Shown in pieces: positions 55,298 through 64,000 of a stretch of 64,000 bases of DNA. Below the pieces are notes generated by a model. It saw only the letters and a program-made list of their open reading frames with translations, was not told the origin of the DNA and did not search any database. The DNA is from Bifidobacterium sp. ESL0775. GTDB lineage: Bacteria; Actinomycetota; Actinomycetes; Actinomycetales; Bifidobacteriaceae. The first letter of the stretch is position 1; each line of letters begins with the position of its first letter. Both the position numbers and the translations under genes were made by a program. Location: assembly GCF_029395475.1 (NCBI RefSeq), contig NZ_CP113917.1, positions 558,001-622,000 of the forward strand. The letters are read 5' to 3'.

Positions 55298-58200
55298 ATG
55301 GCTATGAGTGGGGATGACGCGTTGGATTTCAGCGATAACGCCGCGATGGGCGCGGTCAAAACGATGCTGGGTGAGGCCTCTGACGTGTCGCTTGCCGCCA
55401 AGGTTGGCGCTGCCGATTCCGCGGATGTTTCCGGAGGCGCGAATGGCTCCGACGGGATTTCGACTGCCACGAGTGCTCAGACCCATGCGTCCTCTTCGCA
55501 TGCGCTTTTGGTGGCTGGCGCGCCGGGTTCGGGCAAAACCGAGTTCGCGCTCGCGGCGACGCTTGAAGGCATCGCGCGGTTCGGCGACGCCAAGGTCTTC
55601 ATGGCGGTTTCAGGGCGCCAGGCCGCGGATAAGCTTTCCGACCGGATCATCCGCTCTGTTGGCTCCACCTCCAGCGCGCGACCGGTGACCACGCTTTCGG
55701 CCATCGCTTTCCGTCTGCTTTCCGCGGTTCGCGCCAGCCACAATGAGCCGTTGCCGAAACTCTTGAATGGCGCCGAGCAGGACGCCTTGTTGCGCCAGGT
55801 CGTCGCGGTGCATGTCCGGCATGCGCAAACCGGGGAGCTGTGCGACACCTGCGAGCTCATGCGTCAGTATTTCGCGACCGACGATTGGGTCAATACGATT
55901 TATGGCGATGACGGGACCGGGGCCGGCAACGTGTCGCGCGCGTCGTCGGCCGCTGCCGGGCAGATGCCAAGCGTCTCGGTCTCCGGCGTCCAACCTCGCA
56001 CAACCTCGAAGGGCATTGGTTCCAGCGATGTCCTGTTCGCTCGTGGCGTCAACGACGCTTTTGTAATGCAATTGCGTGACATGCTGGCCCGTATGGATGA
56101 GCTGGGGTTGGGGGCCGAGCGCGAGGACGAGGTGCTCGCGATGCTGCGCGACGTCGGTGACGATGAAAATGGCCACAGCCTGCGGGCGGAACGGCTTGGC
56201 GTCCAATGGCGGCTCGCGTTCGCTCTGCGCCGCGAATACGCGCAAACCGTCGTGCGGGCGTATCCGGGCGAGTTCCGGCTCGATTCCTCCCGGCTTTTGG
56301 TCGAGGGCGCGCAGGCCGCCGCGCAGGTCGGCAAGAGCACGCTTCCCAATTTCGTGGTCGTCGATGATTTCCAGGACCTGACCTTGGCCGGCCTTGCCTT
56401 CCTTGAGGCGTTGGCACGGCGTCAAGTGAAACTGCTGCTGGTCGGCAATCCTGACGAAGCCGTGCAGACCTTCCGTGGCTCCTATCCCGAATACCTGTTC
56501 ACCAGGGCTCAACAGGCCCCGCTTTCGGCCGAGTTGATGACATTACCAGCGCGCCGGATTCGCAAGGCTGCGGATATTCCGGATGATTTGGCGGATGGCG
56601 TCGTCAAAAAACAGCATTCTGAAACCGCCAAGAATCGCGGTGACCATGTTTCTGAGAACGATGCCATAGCCGGTTCCTCCTACCTTGATTTGCTGGCCTC
56701 ACGTGTCTCGCTTTCCATCGCCGCGAACGAGGAGACCTCGGTGGCGCTTCCCAACCGGCCCGGCAAACTGCCGCGTATCACCGGGAGCCTGCCCATAGAC
56801 GCGTTGGACGTCAATGATCCGGAACTCCAGGATGGCAGCGTCAAAACCGCGCTCTACCGAACTTCGCGCGAGGAGCTGGACGATGTGGTCTGGCGCATCA
56901 AGGAGGCGCATCTTAGCGCCGGACGCCAATGGAACGACATGGCTCTGATTGCCCACGACAACGACACGGTGCGCGCTTTCGGCGAGCGGTTGCGGCGCGA
57001 CGGGGTGCCGGTGCGCTATTCCGCCGTCACCAAGCCGCTGAAGGACGATCCGAGCGTACAGGGGCTGTTCGCGCTGTTGGAACTGGCGAGGTTGCGGCGT
57101 GATGGCATTGACGCTTGCAAGATGTCGTTGGGCGAGACGGCGAGATACGTGTGCGGCCGCGTGCAGACCTTGTTGGAAAGCCCGTTGGTGGGTGTCCGGC
57201 AATCTTCGTCATCCGGTGTTTCCGGTTCGTCGCCGGCGCGTCTGGCTCCCGTTGAGGCGGTGATGAAGGCCATCGCATCGCTCGCGCAGGTGGTTGATGG
57301 CGAGATGACGGGTCAGAGCGTGTCAACGGACGTGGATAAGGGCTCTGACGGGAATGAGCCAGCTTTGGACGTCACCGCACAGTTGCCGCGTCTGCAAGCC
57401 GCCTGGGAACGGTTGCGGCAGAGATTCATTGATAATCGTCCAAAAAATGACGTTGAGGTGGACGACAGTCTTCTTGAAAGCGGGAGCGTGCAGGACGAGT
57501 CCGACATGCCTTTCGGTGTGGACGCGATGTATATCATGCTGGCGTTCGGCGATACCGGCCATGTTGCTGATTCCGCTGGCGATGACGACGCAAGCGAGCA
57601 AAAGGTCGATTCCGCCGGCACCGATGCCAGTGAAAGCGATGACGATGCCGCGGCGGTATTGGCATTGATTGGCAAAGTGGGCCGCGACCTCTATACGCGC
57701 GCGTTCGCCCATGTGTGGGATTTGGTGTCTAAGGTCACGCAGGGCATGTCGGCCTTGCCGAGCGCCGAACCGCAGTATGCGCTGGGCTTGGCATGGGACG
57801 CCTGCCATGTGTCCAACGCATGGCAGCGTCAGGCGCTCGCCAACAACGATGACGGCCGTGCCGCCAACGACAGGCTCGACGTGATGATGCGCCTGTTCGC
57901 CTACGCCTCAGGTTCCGGCGCGAAGCAGAGCGTCGAGGATTTCATCGCCAGCGTGCGTTCCATGCGCATTGAGGCGGATTCGCTGGCGAAGGTCGCGCCC
58001 ATCGACCAGGCCGTCACGCTCAGCACGCCGGCCGGAGCTGCGGGTGGGCATTGGCCGTTGGTGTTCATCACGGCGATTCAGCAGGACGTCTGGCCGAACC
58101 TCGCCGCGCGCAACACCATGTTCGGCGGCGAGAACCTGGCCGACATCGTCCTGCATGGGAAAATGTGCGACGAGCGCGAACCGGGCGTCGCCGGAACCGA

Positions 58201-60163
58201 TCCGGAACTCGCTCAGGTGCTTTCGGCCGAGCAGAAAAGCTTCCTCGTCGCCTTGACGAGGGCGAGCGAACGGGTGACGTTGAGCGCCGTGCTAAGCGAT
58301 GACGCGGTGCCTTCCGATTTTCTGTACACCTACGTTCCGGAACGGTTCGACCGCGTGCGCGACGCGGCTGTGGAGACGCGCGATTATGCGCAACTGGCGG
58401 ATTCCGGTCGTTTCGCTGGTCTCGACACCGACCCGCGCGGCCTGGTGGCGGCCTCGAGAATCGAGTTGATGCGCCAAGCCGATGCGATGCAATGCGGGCG
58501 AGGCAATGCGGGTGATGTGATTGACGTCGAAGGCGATTCCAGGCAGTCGAACAGCGGACTCGATGCCATGTCTTCGGCCCGCGCCCGCGATGCCGCGGTG
58601 TCGTTGGCGTTGCTCGACGATGCCGGATTGTCGGCGGCCGACCCCGACGGTTGGCCTTACACATTCGGAGTGGCAAACAATCGGGATGTCATTGATGGCG
58701 ATGACAATGCCGCTTCCCGAGAGGCTACCTCGACGTTTACCGGGCAGGATTCCCGTCAAGCTGGTCTATCCGATCAACTCGATTCGCGGATGCCTTCATT
58801 ATCCAATCGTGATGATTCCTTGGCTTCGTCCGTGCCGGCCACCCCAAGCGTTTCGCGCCGCGACAATCAGGCAATGATGTCTCCAGCCCCCACGGTGACG
58901 CTTTCTCCCTCGCAGGTCGACCGCATCTGGGGCTGCCCGGTCTGCTGGATGTTGGAAAGCCAGTTCGCCGGTCCGCGCCCGTCCAGCGCCGCCACGAGCT
59001 TCGGCACCATCATCCACGAGGTGGCCCAACAGGCCAGCGAGGTCGGTCTTGACCGTCCTGATTTCATGGCCGGCAGTTCCGAGGAGGAGCGTATCGCGGA
59101 GATTTCCTCCCGTATGATGGATATGTATCACAATCTTGCTGACGATTCCTCCGCGATCGACGATCCGAAACAGCGTTACCAGGCCGAGGCCAAGGACGAG
59201 GGCGCCGAGCGGACGCTCAACAATATCGCCACGTACTTCGTGATGTCGAATGGCAAGGACTATCCCGACGGCAACCTAAAGAACTTCGCCGTGGGTGGCT
59301 TCGAACGTGCTGATTGCGAGCATGAGTTCGCCGCGTTGTTCGGCCTGGAGGACATCCGTGCCGCATACAACGCCATCGAAGGTGTCGATCCGATTGATGT
59401 CGACGAGCTATATGCCATCATGGGTGTGCTCAACGGCGGCTGGCCTGAGGGCATGCAGGCTGGCCTGCAGATCCGCCTGACTGGTCGCATTGACCGTATG
59501 GAATGGCGGAGCTCAAGCGATGGCAAAGAGCATGTGCGGCTGATCGATTGGAAGACCGGGCATACGCACAACGGCAGGCAGATGTTCAACGACCTGCAAT
59601 TGGTCTGCTATCAGCTTGGGCTTGCGTTCCCGGAACCCCGGTCGGCGCGACAGGACGACGGCTCGGATTCGCCGGCCGCGCCCAACGTTGGATTGCGGGG
59701 TGTCGACGCCATCAAAGCCATGCCCGACATCACCCAAAGCGCCCTGTTCGACGTCGATTCGTCCACGGCTCCCGCGCAAAGCTACGGTGCCGCGGAGAAC
59801 CTTTTCCAGCCCCCGCTCTTCCGCTCGGGCAGCCTCAACAGCACCGCTTTCACGCCGCGCAGCCATATCAAGACGCCGAAAAGCCTGCTTGACATCCCGC
59901 CATTGCCGCAAGACGCGCCGGAAGGTGTCGGCACGCGTGCATGGGAGCAATTCCTTGCGTTGCGTGGCACCCAGGCGGTATGGGCGCTGACGATGATCGC
60001 ACGCATCTTCTACGCCGCCGCGGCCTCGCGCTCGCGGACGCTCGTGGCCCGTCCGCAACCCGACCACCTCACGTGGTGCCGGATGAAAAGGAACGGTTCG
60101 AACATCGTGTGCCCGGCCTGCGCCGGTGAGGTCGATACGGTCTACGAAGTCAGGAGGGCCTGA
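55298..60163 (+). CDS. adnA: AdnA/AddB-like helicase-nuclease subunit
   Basis: 1621 residues. Walker A is GAPGSGKTEFA (K80). The Walker B equivalent reads VVDDFQD (D356-D357-F-Q), with Asp where UvrD-type motors have Glu. Helicase motif VI-like VALTRASERVTL is present. The C-terminal part carries a PD-(D/E)XK nuclease: SPSQVDRIWGCPVCWMLES, then IDWKTGHT (D1417, K1419), and Cys residues near the end (WCRMKRN then VCPACAG) that could complete an AddB-type iron-sulfur cluster. It would pair with the next gene product for double-strand-break end resection. Mycobacterial AdnA is nearer 1050 residues; the excess is acidic low-complexity insertions. ATG at 55298 lacks a strong ribosome site. Confidence 0.85.
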   Translation: MAMSGDDALDFSDNAAMGAVKTMLGEASDVSLAAKVGAADSADVSGGANGSDGISTATSAQTHASSSHALLVAGAPGSGKTEFALAATLEGIARFGDAKVFMAVSGRQAADKLSDRIIRSVGSTSSARPVTTLSAIAFRLLSAVRASHNEPLPKLLNGAEQDALLRQVVAVHVRHAQTGELCDTCELMRQYFATDDWVNTIYGDDGTGAGNVSRASSAAAGQMPSVSVSGVQPRTTSKGIGSSDVLFARGVNDAFVMQLRDMLARMDELGLGAEREDEVLAMLRDVGDDENGHSLRAERLGVQWRLAFALRREYAQTVVRAYPGEFRLDSSRLLVEGAQAAAQVGKSTLPNFVVVDDFQDLTLAGLAFLEALARRQVKLLLVGNPDEAVQTFRGSYPEYLFTRAQQAPLSAELMTLPARRIRKAADIPDDLADGVVKKQHSETAKNRGDHVSENDAIAGSSYLDLLASRVSLSIAANEETSVALPNRPGKLPRITGSLPIDALDVNDPELQDGSVKTALYRTSREELDDVVWRIKEAHLSAGRQWNDMALIAHDNDTVRAFGERLRRDGVPVRYSAVTKPLKDDPSVQGLFALLELARLRRDGIDACKMSLGETARYVCGRVQTLLESPLVGVRQSSSSGVSGSSPARLAPVEAVMKAIASLAQVVDGEMTGQSVSTDVDKGSDGNEPALDVTAQLPRLQAAWERLRQRFIDNRPKNDVEVDDSLLESGSVQDESDMPFGVDAMYIMLAFGDTGHVADSAGDDDASEQKVDSAGTDASESDDDAAAVLALIGKVGRDLYTRAFAHVWDLVSKVTQGMSALPSAEPQYALGLAWDACHVSNAWQRQALANNDDGRAANDRLDVMMRLFAYASGSGAKQSVEDFIASVRSMRIEADSLAKVAPIDQAVTLSTPAGAAGGHWPLVFITAIQQDVWPNLAARNTMFGGENLADIVLHGKMCDEREPGVAGTDPELAQVLSAEQKSFLVALTRASERVTLSAVLSDDAVPSDFLYTYVPERFDRVRDAAVETRDYAQLADSGRFAGLDTDPRGLVAASRIELMRQADAMQCGRGNAGDVIDVEGDSRQSNSGLDAMSSARARDAAVSLALLDDAGLSAADPDGWPYTFGVANNRDVIDGDDNAASREATSTFTGQDSRQAGLSDQLDSRMPSLSNRDDSLASSVPATPSVSRRDNQAMMSPAPTVTLSPSQVDRIWGCPVCWMLESQFAGPRPSSAATSFGTIIHEVAQQASEVGLDRPDFMAGSSEEERIAEISSRMMDMYHNLADDSSAIDDPKQRYQAEAKDEGAERTLNNIATYFVMSNGKDYPDGNLKNFAVGGFERADCEHEFAALFGLEDIRAAYNAIEGVDPIDVDELYAIMGVLNGGWPEGMQAGLQIRLTGRIDRMEWRSSSDGKEHVRLIDWKTGHTHNGRQMFNDLQLVCYQLGLAFPEPRSARQDDGSDSPAAPNVGLRGVDAIKAMPDITQSALFDVDSSTAPAQSYGAAENLFQPPLFRSGSLNSTAFTPRSHIKTPKSLLDIPPLPQDAPEGVGTRAWEQFLALRGTQAVWALTMIARIFYAAAASRSRTLVARPQPDHLTWCRMKRNGSNIVCPACAGEVDTVYEVRRA

Positions 60164-63100
60164 ATGGTGGAGAACGACAAACTGGTCAGGCTCAACGGCA
60201 TTGACGGCATCAATGTCGGCATGAACGCATCCGGCGATGGCCATGACGCCACCGCCTCGAACCCAAGCGGTCCTACGGACAGCCCCGAGCAGGCGGCGGT
60301 CATCAATGCGCCCAAAGACGCGGACGTGCTGGTCGTCGCAGGCGCCGGATCAGGCAAGACCTACACCATGACGAGACGCATCATCAACCTCATCGAGGAA
60401 GGGGTGCCGCCCGAGAAGATCCTTGGCCTCACCTTCACCCGCAAGGCGGCCTCCGAGCTATTGGGCCGCGTTTCGGCGGCGGTGGCGCAAAATGCGCGGA
60501 GTGCGGATGCCGGCGCGGTCATTTCCGGCTCATCGCGCCGTGCCAACGTTTTCCTCAAGCCCCAAGTCTCCACTTACGATGCCTTCTTCCAGTCCATCGT
60601 TCGGCAATATGGTCTGTTGGTCGGTTTTGACCAGAACACCCAGCCACTGAGTCCCGCTGGCGCCCACGAGCTCGCCGTCACGGTGATCGACGAGAACATG
60701 GATTCGTTGCGGGGCGCGGGTTTCGGTAATTTCGATGACACCGTCTCCAAGCTGCTGGAGTTGTCCAACGCCATCAGCGGCTCGATGATTGGCGAGGGTT
60801 GCGCAAGCGTACCTGAGGCCATCGCCCGTATCCGCCGATGGGACCAGGCGTTCATCGCGCAAATGGATACGGCGATCGGCGACGAGAACGTGCCGGAAGA
60901 CGAGCCCAAGCCAGGCAAGCCGCCAAAGCGCAAAAAGAAGGAGAGCGACGACCAGTTTGCCGACCGCGTCGCGCAATACCGTGCCACCTACCATGAGCTG
61001 GCCGTTTACCGGAGCGCAGCGTTGCGCGACGTGGCTCGCAGGCGCGAGATCCTGTTGACGTTGGTCGAGCGCTACCACGAGCGCAAAGCGCAGCTTAACA
61101 TGGCGGAATTCAACGATTTCACCGTCGCCGCCTATTCGTTGGTCATGCGTTTCCCATCCATCGGCGAGCGGTTCCGTCATCGCTATACGCACGTCCTGCT
61201 CGATGAATACCAGGACACTTCCACCACCCAGGCCGCGCTGATCGCCGCGTTGTTCCATTCTGATGATTCCAAGTCTGATTCGTTGACGGATGTTTCGGCG
61301 GATCAGCCTCATCGTGGACGTGTTTCTGGCAGTTCCGCGGTCAACGCCGTGGGTGATCCCTTCCAGTCCATCTACGCCTGGCGAGGCGCGAGCCCCGGCG
61401 CGTTCCGCATGTTCGAGCGCGACTTCGGCATGGATGAGACGGCCAAGCCGTATTCGCTGAGCGTCACCCGCCGCAACGCGGAGGTCGTGCTTGAGGCCGC
61501 CAACGATCTGACCCAGCCGTTGCGCACTCCCGACCGCATTCCGTCGAGCTCGCCCATGCACGAGGTGCAGGTGCCCGCGCTTTCGACCATCGACGGCGCC
61601 AAGGAAGGCACGTTCGGCGTGCTTGGCTTTGACACGCTTGGCCAGGAGATCGACGCCGTCGCCCGTTTCGCCAAGGCCTCCATCGCCCGGCATACTCCGC
61701 GCGATCCCGAGCAAAAGGACGTGCGCCCGCATGTCGCGGTGCTCTTCCGGGGCAAGCAACGGATGGCGGAATTCTCCGAGGGGTTGCAGAAAGCGGGCCT
61801 TACGACCCTGACTGTTGGCTATTCCGCGTTGTTGGAGCGCCCGGAAATCCGTGACGTGCTGGCGTTGTTGCACGTCGTCGCCGACCACGCCGACGCCAAC
61901 GCCTTGATGCGCCTGCTGGCCACACCGCGTTTCGGCCTGGGCAGCAAGGACCTGACCGCGCTGGCCAAGCTCGCCGGCAAACGCAATGATGAATACCGCT
62001 TCCGCGCCCTGGCGCAATCCGGCTTGGTTCCGGCTGACGCCGAACCCGAGCAGCGGGCCAGACTCGTGGCCGAACACCGCGACCAAGTGCCCAATATGGT
62101 CTTTCTCGCCGATGTGCTGACCGATGACAAGCTCGGGGATACGTTGGCCTCGCCGAATGTGGCCGGTGCTTTCACCCCTTCCGGGCTGTCCGCGATTCGT
62201 CGCGCCGCGCAGGTGCTGCGCCGGGTGGGCCGGGTGATGAACCATCCGCTGGCCGAAATCGTCGAGACGGCTATCGAGGCGCTTGACCTTGACATCGATA
62301 CCGTCGTGGTCCAGGCCTTGCAGGAGAACGGCAAACCGGTGGAACCGGCTTTGGCCCGCTCGCCGATGAACGCGTTGGTGGATTTGGTCGACACCTACAC
62401 CCGTGAGATCACCGAAGGGGCGACGCCTACGTTGCGCGGATTCATCTCGTGGGTCGATTCGCTGGACAGCATTCCCGACGAGATGGCCGCCGTGCCGAGC
62501 GACCCGGTCGACGTGGTGCTGATGACCATCCACCAGGCCAAGGGCTTGGAATGGGATTCGGTGGCCATCGTCGGGATGAAAAGCGGCAGTTTCCCCTCGA
62601 ACCAAGGCGACGGCCTCAAGGTCGAGCCGGATGAGGACCATATCGGAGGTCTGCGAGAAGGTTCGTGGGAGTCGCCACAATACCACGAGACGGCCAGGAC
62701 CTGGCTTGACAATCCCGCGGCCGTGCCCGTTCCGGTGCGCGCCGATGCCGATATCCTGCCGCGCTTCCCGCACGATATGGGTGTGGGCGACGACCCGCTT
62801 GACGCCTTGGCTGAGCTTGATGACGCAGAGACGGTGGTCAATGAGTCCGAAGGACTGATGCGTGCATTGGATGGACTTGATGACAATGACGATAATGGTA
62901 ATACAAACGAAAATGTCGGTGGCGAATCTGGGGTTTCCATGCAAGGGGAGGCTTCATACCTTTCCCAGCAGGAGGAATACGGCCGTATTCTGCATGCCGA
63001 CGAGCGGCGTTTGGCCTACGTGGCGTTGACGCGCGCCCGCGAAGAGGTGCTGATGACCTATAGCCGTCACGCCGAATTGTCTCGTGACCCCGAGGTCGCG

Positions 63101-64000
63101 GGTACCGGCCACGCCTCCAAACCGTCCAATTTCTTCTCCGAGGTGCACGACGCCTTGGCCTATCGCGACGATGTGGTCGTGGTCGGCGGAGATGATGCGG
63201 ATGCGGTTGGGGATTCCAGTACTTTGCACAGCGAGCGTCAAGCCGACGTAGCGGTTTCGCAAGTTGTCTCTTCCGAATCGGATGAATCGTCACGCGTAGA
63301 CGGCGAGACTGTAGAGAGTGACACCTCGGTACCTGCGACGCTGATGCAGCTTGGTGCGCCGAAACCGGACGGCATTTTTGTGGGGGCCGATGCTCGGGAA
63401 TATGAGCGGACCGTCGTCGAAGAAGCCTGGAATACGCCGCTTGATGAGGACGAACAAGGCGACGAGCCTTTGCCGTGGCCCGCCTCGATGAGCGAGGGGA
63501 TGGCCTATCGTCTCAAGGAATCTGCCAGGGAAGCCCGACAGGTCCATCGGCATCTTGTTGCCGAGGCCACGGACGGGAATACTGTTGGTGCTGTTGGCGC
63601 CAATATTTCTGTTGGAACCAATGACAAAGTGAAAGCCATTGCACAAACCGGAAACAAGAACCAAATTAGAGGCGATACCGGTACCGATGTCGTCGCGCAG
63701 ACGGTCAATGCCATCGCCTCCGAACTGCCCGAGGGCGAATCGTTGGCCCAGCGTGCGCGCATGCTGCTCGCCGACGAAGATCTAATGCCATCAATGCATG
63801 TCATGGAAAGTGGAGACTCCAGTTCCTCGTCCTCCGCAAACCGAGGCGTTTCCACAGAAGGCGGCGGCAACCGCGAGAGCGGCACCAGCGTCTTGGATGC
63901 CGAGGTACGCAGCCGTGGCGAACGCATCCTCGCCAGCCACCGGCAGAACGTCACTTCGTTACAGGCCAGCGCCGGCAAGATGAGCCAGAGGGAAAGCCGC
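60164..64000 (+). CDS. adnB: AdnB-like UvrD-family helicase-nuclease subunit (partial, 3' end beyond window)
   Basis: 1279 codons, open to the window end. The ATG follows a strong CAGGAGG and directly abuts the adnA-like stop. UvrD motifs: SPEQAAVINAPKDADVLVVA with GAGSGKTYT (K65), GLTFTRKAASELLGRV, canonical Walker B LLDEYQDTS (D347, E348), VGDPFQSIYAWRGASPGAFR, the motif V-like MTIHQAKGLEWDSVAIVGMK and YVALTRAREEVL. The C-terminal nuclease is expected past the edge. This subunit has the intact ATPase site and is probably the main motor. From about residue 895 there are Asp/Asn- and Ser-rich insertions not seen in UvrD. A 9-mer GTAATACAA lies within it (62898). Confidence 0.9.
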   Translation, partial: MVENDKLVRLNGIDGINVGMNASGDGHDATASNPSGPTDSPEQAAVINAPKDADVLVVAGAGSGKTYTMTRRIINLIEEGVPPEKILGLTFTRKAASELLGRVSAAVAQNARSADAGAVISGSSRRANVFLKPQVSTYDAFFQSIVRQYGLLVGFDQNTQPLSPAGAHELAVTVIDENMDSLRGAGFGNFDDTVSKLLELSNAISGSMIGEGCASVPEAIARIRRWDQAFIAQMDTAIGDENVPEDEPKPGKPPKRKKKESDDQFADRVAQYRATYHELAVYRSAALRDVARRREILLTLVERYHERKAQLNMAEFNDFTVAAYSLVMRFPSIGERFRHRYTHVLLDEYQDTSTTQAALIAALFHSDDSKSDSLTDVSADQPHRGRVSGSSAVNAVGDPFQSIYAWRGASPGAFRMFERDFGMDETAKPYSLSVTRRNAEVVLEAANDLTQPLRTPDRIPSSSPMHEVQVPALSTIDGAKEGTFGVLGFDTLGQEIDAVARFAKASIARHTPRDPEQKDVRPHVAVLFRGKQRMAEFSEGLQKAGLTTLTVGYSALLERPEIRDVLALLHVVADHADANALMRLLATPRFGLGSKDLTALAKLAGKRNDEYRFRALAQSGLVPADAEPEQRARLVAEHRDQVPNMVFLADVLTDDKLGDTLASPNVAGAFTPSGLSAIRRAAQVLRRVGRVMNHPLAEIVETAIEALDLDIDTVVVQALQENGKPVEPALARSPMNALVDLVDTYTREITEGATPTLRGFISWVDSLDSIPDEMAAVPSDPVDVVLMTIHQAKGLEWDSVAIVGMKSGSFPSNQGDGLKVEPDEDHIGGLREGSWESPQYHETARTWLDNPAAVPVPVRADADILPRFPHDMGVGDDPLDALAELDDAETVVNESEGLMRALDGLDDNDDNGNTNENVGGESGVSMQGEASYLSQQEEYGRILHADERRLAYVALTRAREEVLMTYSRHAELSRDPEVAGTGHASKPSNFFSEVHDALAYRDDVVVVGGDDADAVGDSSTLHSERQADVAVSQVVSSESDESSRVDGETVESDTSVPATLMQLGAPKPDGIFVGADAREYERTVVEEAWNTPLDEDEQGDEPLPWPASMSEGMAYRLKESAREARQVHRHLVAEATDGNTVGAVGANISVGTNDKVKAIAQTGNKNQIRGDTGTDVVAQTVNAIASELPEGESLAQRARMLLADEDLMPSMHVMESGDSSSSSSANRGVSTEGGGNRESGTSVLDAEVRSRGERILASHRQNVTSLQASAGKMSQRESR

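Noticed and set aside
60530..62944. 804-codon minus-strand open frame
   Set aside because: Antisense to the adnB-like gene, whose UvrD motifs are unambiguous.

Overview
The window is a contiguous piece of a high-GC actinobacterial chromosome, most like Bifidobacterium. The main reasons are a single 3144-residue type I fatty acid synthase (AT-ER-DH-MPT-ACP-KR-KS order), encoded with birA, a biotinylated acyl-CoA carboxylase alpha chain, its beta chain and acpS; a split aspartokinase; a compact actinobacterial Tad-type pilus cluster; an AdnAB-type helicase-nuclease pair; and DUF6020 and DUF5701 proteins. The genus call rests on family knowledge and recalled gene order, not on a search. I do not assign a species. 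There is no rRNA, phage, insertion sequence or CRISPR array: this is mostly core chromosome with unusual intergenic and low-complexity elements.

Layout. 0-2.3 kb: minus-strand NitT/TauT-type ABC importer (ATPase cut by the window edge, fused double permease) behind a strong promoter, a palindromic operator and a tiny ORF. 2.4-5 kb: rplS, lepB, rnhB. 5-6.5 kb: hairpin-rich gap and a LacI regulator. 6.5-10.2 kb: minus-strand PucR-type regulator and a large DUF6020 membrane protein. 10.3-26.4 kb: lipid block (birA, carboxylase alpha and beta, fas, acpS): BirA biotinylates the alpha chain, the carboxylase supplies malonyl-CoA, AcpS activates the ACP domain, and the synthase makes acyl-CoA. 26.4-29 kb: GH3 glycosidase behind a TetR-type operator. 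29.2-33.9 kb: tRNA-Gly, a membrane protein, rpsO and pnp. 34.1-39.7 kb: two Tad transcription units (tadZABC; Flp-like pilin plus two TadE-like pseudopilins) sharing a 52-bp upstream element. 39.8-43.4 kb: dnaX-recR. 43.6-49.7 kb: aspartokinase alpha and beta, asd, a DUF5701 protein and leuA. 49.9-54.9 kb: class A PBP diverging from inositol-phosphate synthase, then UDP-galactopyranose mutase. 55.1 kb: SRP RNA. 55.3-64 kb: adnA-like gene followed by an adnB-like gene cut by the window end.

The most interesting signals are non-coding: the 52-bp twin element ahead of both Tad units, containing a DnaA-box-like 9-mer; a dispersed double-palindrome family at 30.3 and 46.6 kb; an over-represented AT-rich 9-mer (TTGTATTAC); the promoter/operator/small-ORF arrangement at 2.1-2.3 kb; and a TetR-type operator with no regulator in view. 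I did not find a clear new defence or mobile system.
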